Source: Emydura subglobosa (taxonomy: Eukaryota > Chordata > Testudines > Chelidae). Taken from it: a DNA stretch of 64,000 bases. The notes beneath the pieces are model-generated. The model was given only the letters and a program-made list of their open reading frames with translations. It was not told the origin of the DNA and did not search any database. The stretch covers positions 59,106,148-59,170,147 of the forward strand of contig ML679966.1 in assembly GCA_007922225.1 (NCBI GenBank). The letters are read 5' to 3'. The position numbers were made by a program, and so were the translations under genes. Shown in pieces: positions 23,879-35,578 of the stretch (position 1 is its first letter; each line of letters begins with the position of its first letter).

Positions 23879-24015
23879 CTCTTCCCCATCATTTAGTACT
23901 ATGGTCCCTGCTCTCTCCACAACTGCAAATACCATCACAGCACAAAGTTCTCTTCTCACTGACATTGTCATGTTGGCAAAAGCAGGCAATTGATGCATGA
24001 ATTCCAATAGTTGTT
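23879..24015 (-). CDS. RAPGEF2: RAPGEF2 exon: first half of cyclic-nucleotide-binding-like domain
   Basis: The exon contributes two bases to the split Glu codon and then 45 codons, [17 protein letters not shown] through [10 protein letters not shown]. This is the helix A and early beta-roll part of the domain (about human residues 124-169). The acceptor CTTCAG lies just above 24015. The donor is GTCAGTA, which is off-consensus at position +3 but keeps the +4 to +6 pattern. It ends in phase 0 and joins directly to [10 protein letters not shown] of the next exon. Whether RAPGEF2 binds cAMP is disputed in the literature; this half alone does not settle it. Confidence 0.95.
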
Positions 24016-26037
24016 CTGAAGGAGAAAAAAAAGCTCACTGAGTCATACACATCAAAACAACAAAGCTCAGTAAAGACAGCGCTCCAGAAATTAACTTAAA
24101 GAACCCTAAAGCATAAGTACTGTACAATCCTGTCTGTATACTTATAAATAACATACAGAAGACTGTTATACTTACTGGGGCTTTTTGGAAAAAGTCTAGC
24201 TTATTCTACTATCAATGGAAGATCTATAAAGTAAGAGTCAGTATAATGAGAATATTGTAATGTAACCATGTGCTTTGAATACATCCAATGAAATCACGAC
24301 GACTCCATAGAGTTGTTGCAATAGCTCTCTTAAAACTATGTTAGGTCCTTTTAATCACAAGAAGTTTAAAAAGTATTTTGGTGGCAGTATCCTATACTTA
24401 AGCTGTCTACAGGACATTTGAATACAAACAAGTATCATATACAAATATAAACCCGTAAAAGTGAGGCCATTTAAAAATACATTAAAATATTAAGAAGAGA
24501 GAATTTCATAAAAGCAGGCAAATTCATACTCCTATCCTTAGCCAATCCTTCTGAGTCTAGGTTTTATAATATAACACAATATATAAACAGGACCATGTTC
24601 AGAAGTACCAGTTAAAAGCATAGTTATAATAATCTGAAAAAGGACTCTCTCAATATCTTACACTCTCTGTGTGATCAAGTTCTATCTGCTCCCTTTATTG
24701 AAAAAAATTAGCTTGTACTCCTTTTTAGTCATGTTAGTATTACAGAATCAACACAGACAGGAGAGAGAGTTGGATTCTCTCTGCTCTCAACTAACAATTC
24801 TGCTGAGGAGTCACAAATGCAGCACAAAATTATGCTTTTAGTCACAAAACCCCAATAAAGCAATCCCCAAAAAGAGAAAACATTTGAAGAAAATGGGGTT
24901 ACACAGGTATAATTAAGGATAGAGAATCTGGCCTGCAATACTTGTGAAAAGAGAGCCAGAAAAAAATCCAAAGCTTCAACTTCCTACAGAGTTTGTAGAG
25001 CTAACGGTTGGAAGGTCTTTTTAGCTACAAACTGATCAAACTTAAAATAGGTCACTGAGACAAACATTTAGAAAAAGTAAGAGTGAAAACTTTGTTTGCT
25101 TTTGTTGTGTTTCTTAGCCTAAATGTTGATTTTTTAAAACATTATTAGAGATAGGTTTATACACTGTGTTTGTGGTACACTGGTGCTCAAATATCAATCT
25201 TTTTGTCTACTAGAAATACGCAAATATATGGAGACAGGCAACGAACAACGTTATATGTAAGGTGCGATACCACAGTATTATGATCAACAGGAATTCATTT
25301 TCATTGACTTGATATGCAATTAGTATTTCCGTTATTGTGACAATTTTTGTTAAATCCCAAATTCTCTATAACTCTGTGGAAGTCTTTTCAGTCAGCAGAG
25401 ATAATCTTACATGACACACAAGTCCCTGGTGTCAAATTATAATCTGCAGTCTCTCAGCTCTAACAGACTGCAACCATTAATATTCATCAATAGCAGATTT
25501 ATTTCATTTTTTCTCCTCCCCACCCACTTTCTTTCTTAAACAAGCATGTGGAATATACTAACCTTCAGAACCAACAGCGTTAAAAAAATCTAACTCAAAT
25601 TCAAGAAGTCCATTTGTATTGTGGACAAAGTATCTTAAATCATATTTCGGTATTACCATAATTTTGTGCAACAATTAATATCTGCTTCACCTTTAGGTTA
25701 ATAGGATATTTTTGTGACATTAATTTGCAACCTAAAATCTGCTTACCCTCATATCGATCAAGTATCTAGTTTAAAATTAAATAAAGTTGGTTCATTAGTT
25801 TTGTCTTTGGCTTAACATCTGTTAGCATAATTATTTTAGTTATCCAAATGTAACCTATAAAATCAATCATTTTGAATTTAAAACAATTCATTATTTCACA
25901 TGACGTTAGGTATTTGTTACACAGTTCCACTCTACTAAGTTTTGGGACTGAGAAACAAGTTAGAAAACGTTACATACTATTTAAGTGTCCTGAGAGTCAA
26001 TTTCCCACTTCCTCTGCCAGTTTTCATTCCAACTTAC
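24016..26037. other. RAPGEF2 intron (2.0 kb)
   Basis: AT-rich intron between the acidic exon and the start of the cyclic-nucleotide-binding-like domain. No repeat or exon recognised. Confidence 0.75.
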
Positions 26038-26215
26038 CAATGTCGTCATCTGTCCTGTCTATTGGGTCTTTCTCCAGGCAGTCTCTAACAATATCCCTGC
26101 TCATCAGAGGGTCTGATGCCCTCTCAATGTCTTCTTCATCATCATCATCCTCTGAATCCACTGCAGTTTCTGGTAACCCACTCAGATCCATATCACCAGC
26201 CTCACTTTCTGTGGC
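26038..26215 (-). CDS. RAPGEF2: RAPGEF2 exon: acidic segment (about residues 65-123)
   Basis: Fifty-nine codons plus one base. The peptide starts [20 protein letters not shown], continues through an acidic run [11 protein letters not shown] and ends [14 protein letters not shown]. The acidic run is encoded by a near-perfect GAT/GAA triplet tract, a possible length-variable site. The acceptor is TTTAG and the donor is GTAAGTT, a strong site. The exon ends in phase 1; its last G pairs with AA of the next exon to make Glu. The C-terminal half leads into the helical start of the cyclic-nucleotide-binding-like domain. The 17.4 kb intron lies upstream of this exon in the transcript. Confidence 0.95.
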
Positions 26216-28657
26216 CTAAATACACACACAAATAATTCAAATTAAAACATGCAGATGTGTCCTCCAAAGCTATTCTTTCTACTTAAAAACATGTAAATGA
26301 AGCAAACTTTACTCTATATGGAAACTCAATAATTCAATTTGACACACCACTCTTTGTTCTGATTTTTTCCATCACTATATTTCCAAAAAAAGAAAGCCAG
26401 TAATTTTTTAAACAGAATGTCTTTGGCAACATTTAAGGTTGGTCTGAATAAAGTAGACATTTATATAAGTGTGTTATGTGCTTTTATGAAGCAGGCCTAA
26501 GGAGAAGAGGAGGATTTATTTTAAAGGACAATTTAAATTCACTAGGTTGGTTCTTTGGAGCACAAGTTCAGAAAAATGACTACAAATTTAAGTTTTAAAA
26601 TAAAACTTATTACAAATCTCCAAAAATTAGTGATTGCATGTACTTATCAATGTGGTATATGTAATACTGTCATTAGTTCATAGAGAATATTATCAACCAG
26701 TACTATTAAAATACCACTAAAGACTAAAGTATCTACTGTCTACATAGAAACTATAGAAAAAAATCTTAGCTATAAATTAGTGAAGCTAAGGTTTTTTTAT
26801 TTATTTATAGGTATAAAGGCATAATAATTTCCAGATGTGGAAAAAATGCAAAGTCACTGTTGCAACACCATGGAGGAACTACACAGACTATCTGACAAAC
26901 TTAATCTGCTTTAGATCATATGAAAATAAACAAAAATCCAGCCAACACACAGCTCGAGGTCATTAGTATAGCACCTAGAGGTAAACATTTTGATTATTCA
27001 ATTTTAAGACCAAACATTTAATAAATCCCAGGAACATATTTGCCTGTCATCTCAGATAGAGCTGCCTTTTTAATGCCACAGCAGCTGCTAGACCTTGGTT
27101 ACCGTGATGTTTAAAGAAATGTAAGCTTCTAAGGAGAACATTCTAAGCCTTCCAAATCAGGACTCTCTGCCCCAAGGGACTGCCAATTTTGGAGATTCTG
27201 GAGGACAACAGCATAGCCAAATGCATTTAAAAAAATTAATCTGGACATAGTAGACTTTATAGTTGTGATTCTCCAAAACCAACCCTTATGCAAATAATGG
27301 GTTTTAAGTTGAAAAGAACTGAAGCCATTCTTCAAAAACAGTAATAGAGGAGACAGCTCATGCCTGCCAAAGACATTAGCTTATATTTGTCTTCTATAGC
27401 ATCATCTTCCTCACCTTTACCTCTATGTGTTTTTACTTTTTAATACAAACAGTATCTTCTTTGATAAAGTATGAAGTAAAATAAAATCATTGTACTCCAC
27501 TTCCCTCTCTTATTTTTACAAAAAATCAGCCTTGGTTTAGTGCATCTGCTGAGTGTAACCCAATGGTACATTTTAAAATGGTAGCCAGGTGGCTCAACAG
27601 CTTGTTACACAACTCTGGAAGAGCATCTGATTCTGAAAGTGTCAATTCAGGTTACTGAGCCACTGACTAATTCATTGGTCTCATTCATTCATCCTAGTTT
27701 ATATGGATGCTAAATTTCAATTAAATCCCATTATACTAAAACAAAAAACAGGAAATACTTTGTTAAAAATTGATCAATTAAGACCCATAATATCACTGTA
27801 ATAATAAAAAAGCAACTGATTTTTAGGGATCAGATGCTGCTCAAGCAGAAGTAACAGTGAAAAACAGAACACTAGTTTTATTACTTAATTCTTTTGCTGT
27901 CTTAAGATTGCCTTTTTTTAAAATTAGAGGTTTTTCCTGCTTTCTTCTTAGCTGAAACTATTGTGATGGACGCTTTTATAAATCTCTCAGGTCATGATAT
28001 TCCCTTTTTCCTGGAGAACTGTCATCCTTTGGAGAACTGTGAATGTGACACTGCTTGTGGCTGAGAGCAGCAGCAGAGGAGGGATAGGATGATAAAATTC
28101 CATTTTTAAGACACACGAACACTATGCTCGTTTAAGCAGCTGGAAGATTGGCAACTCAGATTTCAGCTTTCATTGATGACATAATCCCACTCCTCAAACA
28201 CAAGTTTAATAAAGACCTGGTATTTCTAAAATAAAAACAAGCAGGAAAATGACTTAATCATTTTCAAAAATCACAAAGGAGCTGTGAAGTGATTACTTAC
28301 AATTATATTTCTCCTTTTAGTAATTCTACTGATATTTGTCATCTGAGATCAGTCAGATCACAGGCTTGATTCTATTCTCTGGAAAGCAGATGCTTACTGA
28401 ATATTGCAATTTAAAGTAAAAGAAGTTAGATAATAGGAATTATCTCTTTTTGAAGACTGCCATCAGTATATGGCACTATACATAAACCACGGCAATCATT
28501 AAGAAATCTAAAGTTATTCTAATATAGAAAGATATTGCAAAACTGGATTTTTAGCTCTCTTAAGAGGCATAATGGATTCATGTCCCATCCTGGTAGGTCA
28601 AGAGGTATGAGGCCCACAAAGAAAGTAATTGTGATTACCACCTTGTTTACCCCCTGT

Positions 28658-28985
28658 AAAGGGAAGTTACTTACCTTATTATAACTGGAGTTCTTCAAGG
28701 TGTGTGATCCCTATCTATATTCCACAGTGGAGGTACAAAAGCTTCAAGCACCTGAGACCAAAAAGTTCTTGCAAGCAATTTCTGCTGGTCCACACCTGCT
28801 TTGCTTATGCTCCACATCGAGGGTATAAAAGGCAGAGCTGACCAAATACCTCACCAGTTCCTTCTCTGCTGCAAATCTTGTCATGATCCAAAGCAGAGGG
28901 AAGAAGGGAAGGCAGCTAAATGTAGATAGGAACCATACATCTCAAAGAACTCCAGTTACTGAAAGGTAAGTAACTTCCCTTTCTT
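28658..28985. repeat. Inverted-repeat hairpin at the DIRS 3' end
   Basis: The left arm 28658-28719 (AAAGGGAAGTTACTTACCTT then AACTGGAGTTCTTCAAGG) pairs with the right arm 28922-28985 (AAAGAACTCCAGTTACTG then AAAGGTAAGTAACTTCCCTT), with about 200 bases between. This inverted arrangement fits the terminal repeats of DIRS-type elements. The right arm includes an AAGGTAAGT that looks like a splice donor on the plus strand, and the left arm gives the same on the minus strand. Confidence 0.7.
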
Positions 28986-28999
28986 CTTTAAGTGCTGGT

Positions 29000-29910
29000 T
29001 CCTATGTATATTCCCCAGTAAGTGACTCACAAGCAGAACTCAGAGGAGGAGAGTGTGCTAATAAAGTTTATATAACTGCTTTAGAACCACTGTCCAAAAG
29101 CATGTGTCAATGAAGTAGAATTGGGCCAAGGCATGATGTCTCATGAATGTGTGGCTCAAACTCCAAATAGCTGCCCTGTAAATATTAAGCACAGGCACTT
29201 CTTGAAGTGATGCTAAATGAGGCTGCATGTGCCCTTCCTGAGTAAGCCCCTACCCTGTGAGGGGGAGGAAACAGTGCCAACTGATAGAATAAGAATCAGA
29301 TTTTTGTGAAATTCCAAAACTATTTTAGGAGTGAATTTTGGGTGTAGATGTAAGCAAGATTTGGAATATTGGATTTGGAAGATTATGGAATATTGCATGT
29401 GGCAGATTGACTTTTAGGCCCTCATGTTCACCTACCCTTCTGGGCAAGGTGATGTGTCAGTGAAGGCCATTCATCATTGCCAAATGAGACACAGAACACA
29501 TAGTTCGAAGGGTGGCCTAGTGAGTGCTGAATGCACCAAGTTAAGATCCCAGTGAGGGTTGTGTCACCCCTAGCAGCAAGGTTTTGATTAGACCCCTTAA
29601 AACCTGGCCGTTACTGGATGAGCAAAGACCAAGTAACTATCTATTGGAAGGTGACAAACACTGGATTGCACAGAGGGAAATCCATAAGGAGATAATCCAA
29701 AATAGACTTATCCGCTGTCTGTGGTGAAATGTGGTTTTGCTGGGCCCACAAAGAAAACACATTTCCAGTTGGCTAGATATTTCCTGGTGGAATCCTTTCT
29801 GCTATTATTAAGGATGGCTTGTACAGCATAAACATTCTCGGTGTGATGCCCACCAAATACCAAACCATGAGCTGAAGAGAATCTGGGTTGGGATCCCGGC
29901 CTTGCCATTC
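29000..29910 (-). pseudogene. Tyrosine-recombinase-like remnant of the DIRS element
   Basis: In order on the minus strand: LNNSRKDSTRKYLANWKC (core-binding domain, about 29770-29830), LHLHPKFTPKIVLEFHKN (about 29300-29350) and AAIWSLSHTFMRHHALAQF (about 29110-29170). The last is the C-terminal box in which family members have RHYA; here His replaces the probable catalytic Tyr. Frames are shifted between the blocks. Confidence 0.68.
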
Positions 29911-30789
29911 TCCTCTGTCAGAGATTCAGAAAGGACTGAATGCTGATGGACGGATGGGTTGACATTTGAGAGGGACTTGGGATCTCACCCCTCGCTGCTT
30001 GTTTATATAATAAATGGTTAGGTTGTCCAATATTAACAGGACATGCTGGAAGTGTATGAATGTAGGAAAGCTTTGCAGGTTTCTGGAACTGCTCTCAGTT
30101 CCAACAGATCTATGTGCATTCTGGCGTTGTGAGGTATTTAAGTGCCTTGTGCTGTATGATCGTCTACGTGGGCTTCCCAGCCTATTGGGGTGCATCTAAT
30201 CATCATTTTGTTGAGAACAGGGGAAAGAAATGGAACTCCCATGCACACAAGCCCAGATCCCGCCACCACGTCAGTAAGGCCCTTACCTGGATGGGGATTG
30301 TTATGACAGGGTTCGTGCTGTGCTTACTGTGTTTATATACAGTTCAGATCCAAGCCTGAAGACAAAAAATGTGGAGTCTGGTGAATGGTATCATATAAGA
30401 ACATCATACCACAGGTCTGAGGAGAGAGACAGACATCCAAACTGAGGTTTGAGGGCTGTGTATAACTAGGTCTATCAGAGAACCCTTGGCGTGAAATGTG
30501 TCTTTCGGAAGGCAGGTCTTTGTCCTGATCAAATCCAAGGTTGCTCCTATAAATTCTATGGTCTGAGTAGCAGTCAAATTAGACGTCTACATATTTACAC
30601 AATATTCCAGCGATACTAAAAGGTGGAGCATCTGCAACAAGAATGACACTAAGAATTCCAGACAAGACCTGCCAAGTCAAAAGCCAGTCATCCAAGGACA
30701 AGATGAGCTGCTACTACTGAGAACACTACTGTTAACATTCTGGGAGCTTGGCTACCCAAATAGGAGCATCCTGTATTGATAGTGGTGGA

Positions 30790-31230
30790 GTCCCACTACA
30801 AACCTGAGGAATCATCTGTGGGAGGGGTGACTAGCCACATAAAGGTACCATCTTTCACACTGTAAGCCATGATCCATGTGTCCTTTTCTACAGATAGTAT
30901 TATCGATGCCTGTGTAATCATATGGAATTTTAGTTTGAGAATAAAATCACGGAGTTGAAGGAGGTCTAGAATTGGTTTCCAGCTTCTGTTCTTCTTGGGA
31001 ACTAGGAAATATTACTAATAGAAAACTTTCCCCAATGTTGAAGAGGCATCTGCTCTATTGCTTGCTAATGAAGAGAGTCTCTCTCTTGAAGGTGGATCCC
31101 CTCCTGAGAGTGGTCCCTGAAAACAGAAAGGTAAGGTGACTTTGGAGGAGGTGGCAGAGAAACTTGATGATATAGACTGAATGGATGATATCCAGAACCC
31201 ACTTGTCTGGTGTCATTGCCCTTCAATTGT
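30790..31230 (-). pseudogene. Reverse-transcriptase-like remnant of the DIRS element
   Basis: The minus strand reads FLVPKKNRSWKPILDL, then KLKFHMITQASIILSV and TWIMAYSVKDGTF. This fits the fingers and motif A region of DIRS/Ty3-like reverse transcriptases (pattern VPKKDGGWRPILDL, then DLKDAYFH). The catalytic Asp of motif A is not retained. Just upstream DKWVLDII also fits. The later RT motifs and RNase H were not found before the recombinase part, which suggests an internal deletion. Confidence 0.65.
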
Positions 31231-31309
31231 GAGAAAAATTTGCTAGGTGTTCCCTGGAGTGGATCTCAGAATTGAGCGGAGGTGGCATCAATACTAGTTT
31301 ACACCTCAT

Positions 31310-32870
31310 CAGTATCTCAACAAAAATATCTCTTGGTCCGGTGGTGAGGTTGAGTAGCTATGGCTGAAGTAGAAGGTGCAAGGCCTTTGCATTTTCTGCC
31401 ATTTGCAAGGTGGCTCAAAAGAGCCCTGGTCACAGAAGGGCTGCAGTAAGGGCCCCAATTTGTAGGCATGTTTACGATAATTTCTCTTTGGGACCTGTGT
31501 AGATCTACCCAGGAAGCAGAGGGTTGCTCTGCAGACCTTCAACGAGTGCAAAGATTTATCCATCTTTTCACTGAAAGGTCTAGCCTCAAAGGTTAAGTGC
31601 TCAACAGTGTTTTGGACTTCCCTGGGAAACCCAGAAGACTGCAGCCATGATCCCCACCACATCACAATGGCAGCTGCCATAGATCTTGATGCCAGATTGG
31701 CCACATCAGCTGAAGCTTGTAATGAGGTTCTGGCCACTAGTTTGCACTCTGGAAGAAGGCCTGAAATTGAGCACTATCCTTCTGAGTTAACTTGTCCCTA
31801 AAGTCCAGAAACTTAATTCAGAAAATAGTATTTGGCAAAAAGGGCCTGACAGTTTGAGAGTCCAAACTGAAGGCTGGTAGACAAACAACTTCCCCCCATA
31901 AGATATAGATGCTTGGTCATCTTATCTGTAGGGGTGGTCCTTGGGTGTTTCTGTCTGGATCCTTTAATGGCTAAGGCATTCAGGGCAGGGGAAATTGTGG
32001 CTAGTGGCGAGAAAAGAAGATAGAATTCTTCCAGAATCCTTGATTTTCCCTGGTCTTAGTATCTCCTTGGTGAGTATCGGTCCCGATAATAAGGAAGACT
32101 GTGGGTCCAGGAAGATGTCCTCCGCAGTGTATAAGTCGCTGGCCCTTTTGGAGGTTGTATCTTGTCACTTCATACCACCAGAGTAAATTTAGATGTCAGT
32201 TCCTTATGGAGCCGTGACAGTACCATCAGTGAATGAGTCTCCAACCTAGTGGTTTTCAAGAGTACCAGCAGTTCCTGATTTTTCAGGCACTGGTGTTTCA
32301 TTTTCGTTAATACCACAATTGGTGTTGAAGGTGATGCAGAGACTGGCTCCAAAGGAACCTTGCTTTGTGTACCTTCTGATCATACCCATGAGACTAAGGA
32401 AGACTTAAGTCTTTGTGACTTGGGTGTAAAGGATCACCCGACGTGGACAAGATCTCCTCTTAGAAGGTCTAGCAAAGAAACTTTTTTTTGTTTTGTTTGT
32501 GAGAATGCCCCTTACCCCCAAGAGAGGGCCCAGATGAAGGTTCTTTCCCTCTGCTCCTTTCCACTTTTAAGTCAGAAACAGTACTAGGGAGCATATGCCT
32601 TAGTGATTCTGGCTGGTGTATGAGGGCATCCTCCCCAAACTTGGTCTGATTGGCAGTTCACTGTGAGTTCAATAAGGTGCTTCCGAAGCCAAAGTTCTTT
32701 CATCTTCCACATTTAGCAAGGAAAACAGCAGCAGATATTGCACTTCAGCAGAGATAGGTGCCTCTGAGCAGTGGAGGCACTGCTAGTGGTTACCACTGAC
32801 TGAAAAGGAGCAGGAGACAGTTTTTGAAGCCTGTATCCTGGGTATAATTTAAATCCCATGCTAGGACACT
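31310..32870 (-). pseudogene. gag-like remnant of the DIRS element
   Basis: The clearest part is at 31309-31737, with LQASADVANLASRSMAAAIV, WLQSSGFPREVQNTVEHLTF and SEKMDKSLHSLKVCRATLCF. These resemble the C-terminal part of DIRS gag proteins, which carry similar blocks ending in a short basic segment. Upstream, broken frames continue to about 32870. Several stops and frameshifts are present. Confidence 0.65.
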
Positions 32871-34219
32871 GGGGCACTGGCACAGACCAATAAACACTGC
32901 TTGCAAGAATTCTCTGATCTCAGGAGCATGGACCACATGCATATCCCTATAGTGGAATACACATAGGGACCAGCACTCCAAAAAGAAACACACCCCAATT
33001 CTGACATTTTAGCAGGTATTCTCATGAGACCAATTAGAACTAGAAAACACTCATTCATGCCATCTGATAGTACATCATCTTTATAAGGATGCAGATCATT
33101 AAGCTCCAATATTAATAGTTCATGAGATTCCGCTCAAATTCATGTCACATAAAAGGAACCAAAACAAGAGCAATCAGATCTTTTAAAAAAAAATCACTAT
33201 CATTTAGGGATAGAAATGTATTTTCTGGTCATTGCAAACACTTTCAGAACTAGTAATTCCCTTCACACCAACCCCAGTGCAATAGTCCTACTCTGGTAAC
33301 CAAAAAGAAAAAACTCGAGGTCAACCATTTTATCCTTAAAAAAAAAAAAAAAAAAAATCCACAAAAAGTATCTAAAATTAACTGCTCCAAATGAAGAGCT
33401 TTAAAGACTGTTTTAAACATCTTTTTATCTGAAAATAGAAGTTTGACAGAACAGTAAATATTTATCTCATCTCAAGCAGTTCAAGACATTACCAGGTTGG
33501 CCACATCCAAACACTTGCATTTGGAAATGTATACTAATTAAAACTAAAAAATTGCCTAAAGAATTTTTCACAGAACTGAATTTAAAATGTGACTTCACAA
33601 CATACTTCCTTAGTATGTGCTTCTAGATATCAAAGAACCTGCAACCAAATGCAACATAAAATATATCTGTGAAAGCAGGTTTTACAAAGTCAATTAATCT
33701 CTCCTACAGCTGAAATCAGGGGTGAATAGTTGTATAATATCCCCATAAGGAAAAGAGCAACAGGTCTTAATTTATTATCTGTGATCACCACAGATTAGAA
33801 ACTTGACACTGATATTTAGAATCAGTGCAGCTCTTAACTCTAAAAAGTAAACGTATAGGGAGTGAAATAAGGTAAGTATGGTCACTTGTTTTCTGTAATG
33901 GAAACTGCCGAATGCCCTAGTAAGGTGATATTACTAAGCTGATCTCTCACCTGTGTACAACAAAAGTAACTCCACCTGAATCGATAGACAGAATCAAGCT
34001 CAGTAGTTTAGCGCAGTAAAATCTAAATAATAACTAGAATTTATTTAACTAAATTTTAAGATCTCTGGAGTAGTCATTTTCAACTATGGCATGCTGTATG
34101 TGAATCCTATAAAAGAGTCAGCAAAGTCAGATTACTGTTCAATATTCTTTATGTAAAGTAAGTGTGCCATGCAATATCACTGCTAAAATGCCCATCTTTT
34201 AACCTACCGTAAATTAGCA

Positions 34220-34585
34220 AACAAACCAAATTAGACGAAGGGGGGATCTGATTAGTTTTCAAATGTGTTAAGGGCTGCTATAAAGAGGATAAATAATCAA
34301 TTGCTCTCTATGTCCACTGAAGATAGGACAAAAAGTAATGGGCTTAATCTGCAGCAAGGGAGATTCAGGTTAGATATTAGGAAGAGCTTTCTAACTATAA
34401 GGGTAGTTAAACTCTGGAATAGGCTTCCAAGGGTGGTTGTGTAATCCCACCAACAGAAGGTTTTTAAAAACAGGTTGGATAAACACCAGTTAGAGATGGT
34501 CTAGGTTTAGTTGATTCTGCCACAGCACAATGGGCTGAACTGATGAACTTTCAAGGTCCCTCTCAGCCCTTCATTTCTATGATTC
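34220..34585 (+). mobile_element. CR1 LINE 3' end
   Basis: Phrases AGGTTAGATATTAGGAAGAG, TCTGGAATAGGCTTCCAAGG and ACAGGTTGGATAAACACCAG, then CTCTCAGCCCTTCATTTCTATGATTCTA, follow the classic end of CR1 ORF2 and its 3' tail. The element is truncated at its 5' end, as is usual for CR1. Confidence 0.85.
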
Positions 34586-35303
34586 TAAGCTATTTGTCTT
34601 CTATTGTGCGCTAGACAGCCTCTTGGACAATATGATGATAATCCTGATTTGAGGACTTGGACACCATGAGAACTGTGATCTAGCTAAGAACAAAAGGAAT
34701 TCACAGATGCAAATTTAACCAGCCATAATTCCATGGAAGTAGTAAACTCTACTATTTTACACTAGAATGAATGTAAATATCTCTATCAGATTTTTTAAAA
34801 GAAGGAAAAATGTCAAAAGCAACTGATTAAGTGTAATTAAATAATTTCTCCAAAAATAGTAAAAGAAATATAGTGACTAATTAAAATAATTCCATGTAAA
34901 CAATAAGCACTCAACGTGGGAAGAATTTTAGTTTTCCCTCAGAACATGCCTAACAAGATTGCACATGCCAACACATACATTAATTCACTGCCTTTCATGA
35001 AGTTGTCAAAATAAACCATTGTGTATCTTCATGTCTTCCTTGCTAGAGCCAAACAAGATTTTCCTCAAAACTAAATTGCAACATAAAGTCCTTCAAACTT
35101 AGTAGATTCAGTTTGACATTAGAAGTTTTCAGGATTCTCTTGCAAGCATATTAAATTTTTCAATTAATCTGTTTACAGATTTGTGTGTGCCTGAAGATGC
35201 TGTGAGGTAAGGGTGAGTGCCTGTGTGTGGACATGAAGATGTGACGTGGTAGTGGCATGTTTGCCCATGTGCTGTAAAGGAAATAGTTCCACTGGTCCCC
35301 ATG

Positions 35304-35578
35304 GGTATGTCTATACAGCAAAGAAAAACCCATGGCTGGCTCATGCCAGCTGACTCATGCTTTCAGGGCTCAGGCGACGGGGTTGTTTCATTGCAGTGTA
35401 GACTTCGAGGCTCGGGCTCTAGCCCAAGCTCTGGGACCCTTCCATCCCAAAGGGTTCTAGACCCTGGTCTCCTGCCCAGAACAGGAAGTCTACGAAGCAA
35501 TAAAATAGCCTCACATCCCCAGCCCGAGTCAGCTAGCATGAGACAGCCATGGATTTTTCTTTGCTGTGTAGACATACC
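35304..35578. mobile_element. Palindromic non-autonomous DNA transposon (MITE)
   Basis: The first 53 bases (35304-35356) and the reverse complement of the last 53 (35526-35578) match at 49 positions, starting GGTATGTCTA. Internal text such as TCGGGCTCTAGCCCAAGCTC fits a family abundant in turtles. There is no coding capacity; open frames on both strands follow from the near-palindromic design. Confidence 0.82.

Larger units (their letters stand above)
28658..32990 (-). mobile_element. Degenerate DIRS-like retrotransposon
   Basis: A minus-strand element of about 4.3 kb with, in order, a gag-like region (about 31310-32870), a reverse-transcriptase-like region (about 30790-31230) and a tyrosine-recombinase-like region (about 29000-29910). 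Terminal-repeat-like sequence lies at both ends: 28658-29025 on the left and 32935-32990 on the right (TAGTGGAATACACATAGGGA reading to GACCAGCACTCC). This order, and a recombinase instead of an integrase, are hallmarks of the DIRS order. Frames are broken throughout and no product is possible. It is in sense with RAPGEF2. Assignment rests on remembered turtle DIRS sequences. Confidence 0.75.

Noticed and set aside
25872..26219. Plus-strand 115-codon frame with a long Ser run
   Set aside because: It is antisense to the acidic exon. The Ser run is the reverse reading of GAT/GAA codons.
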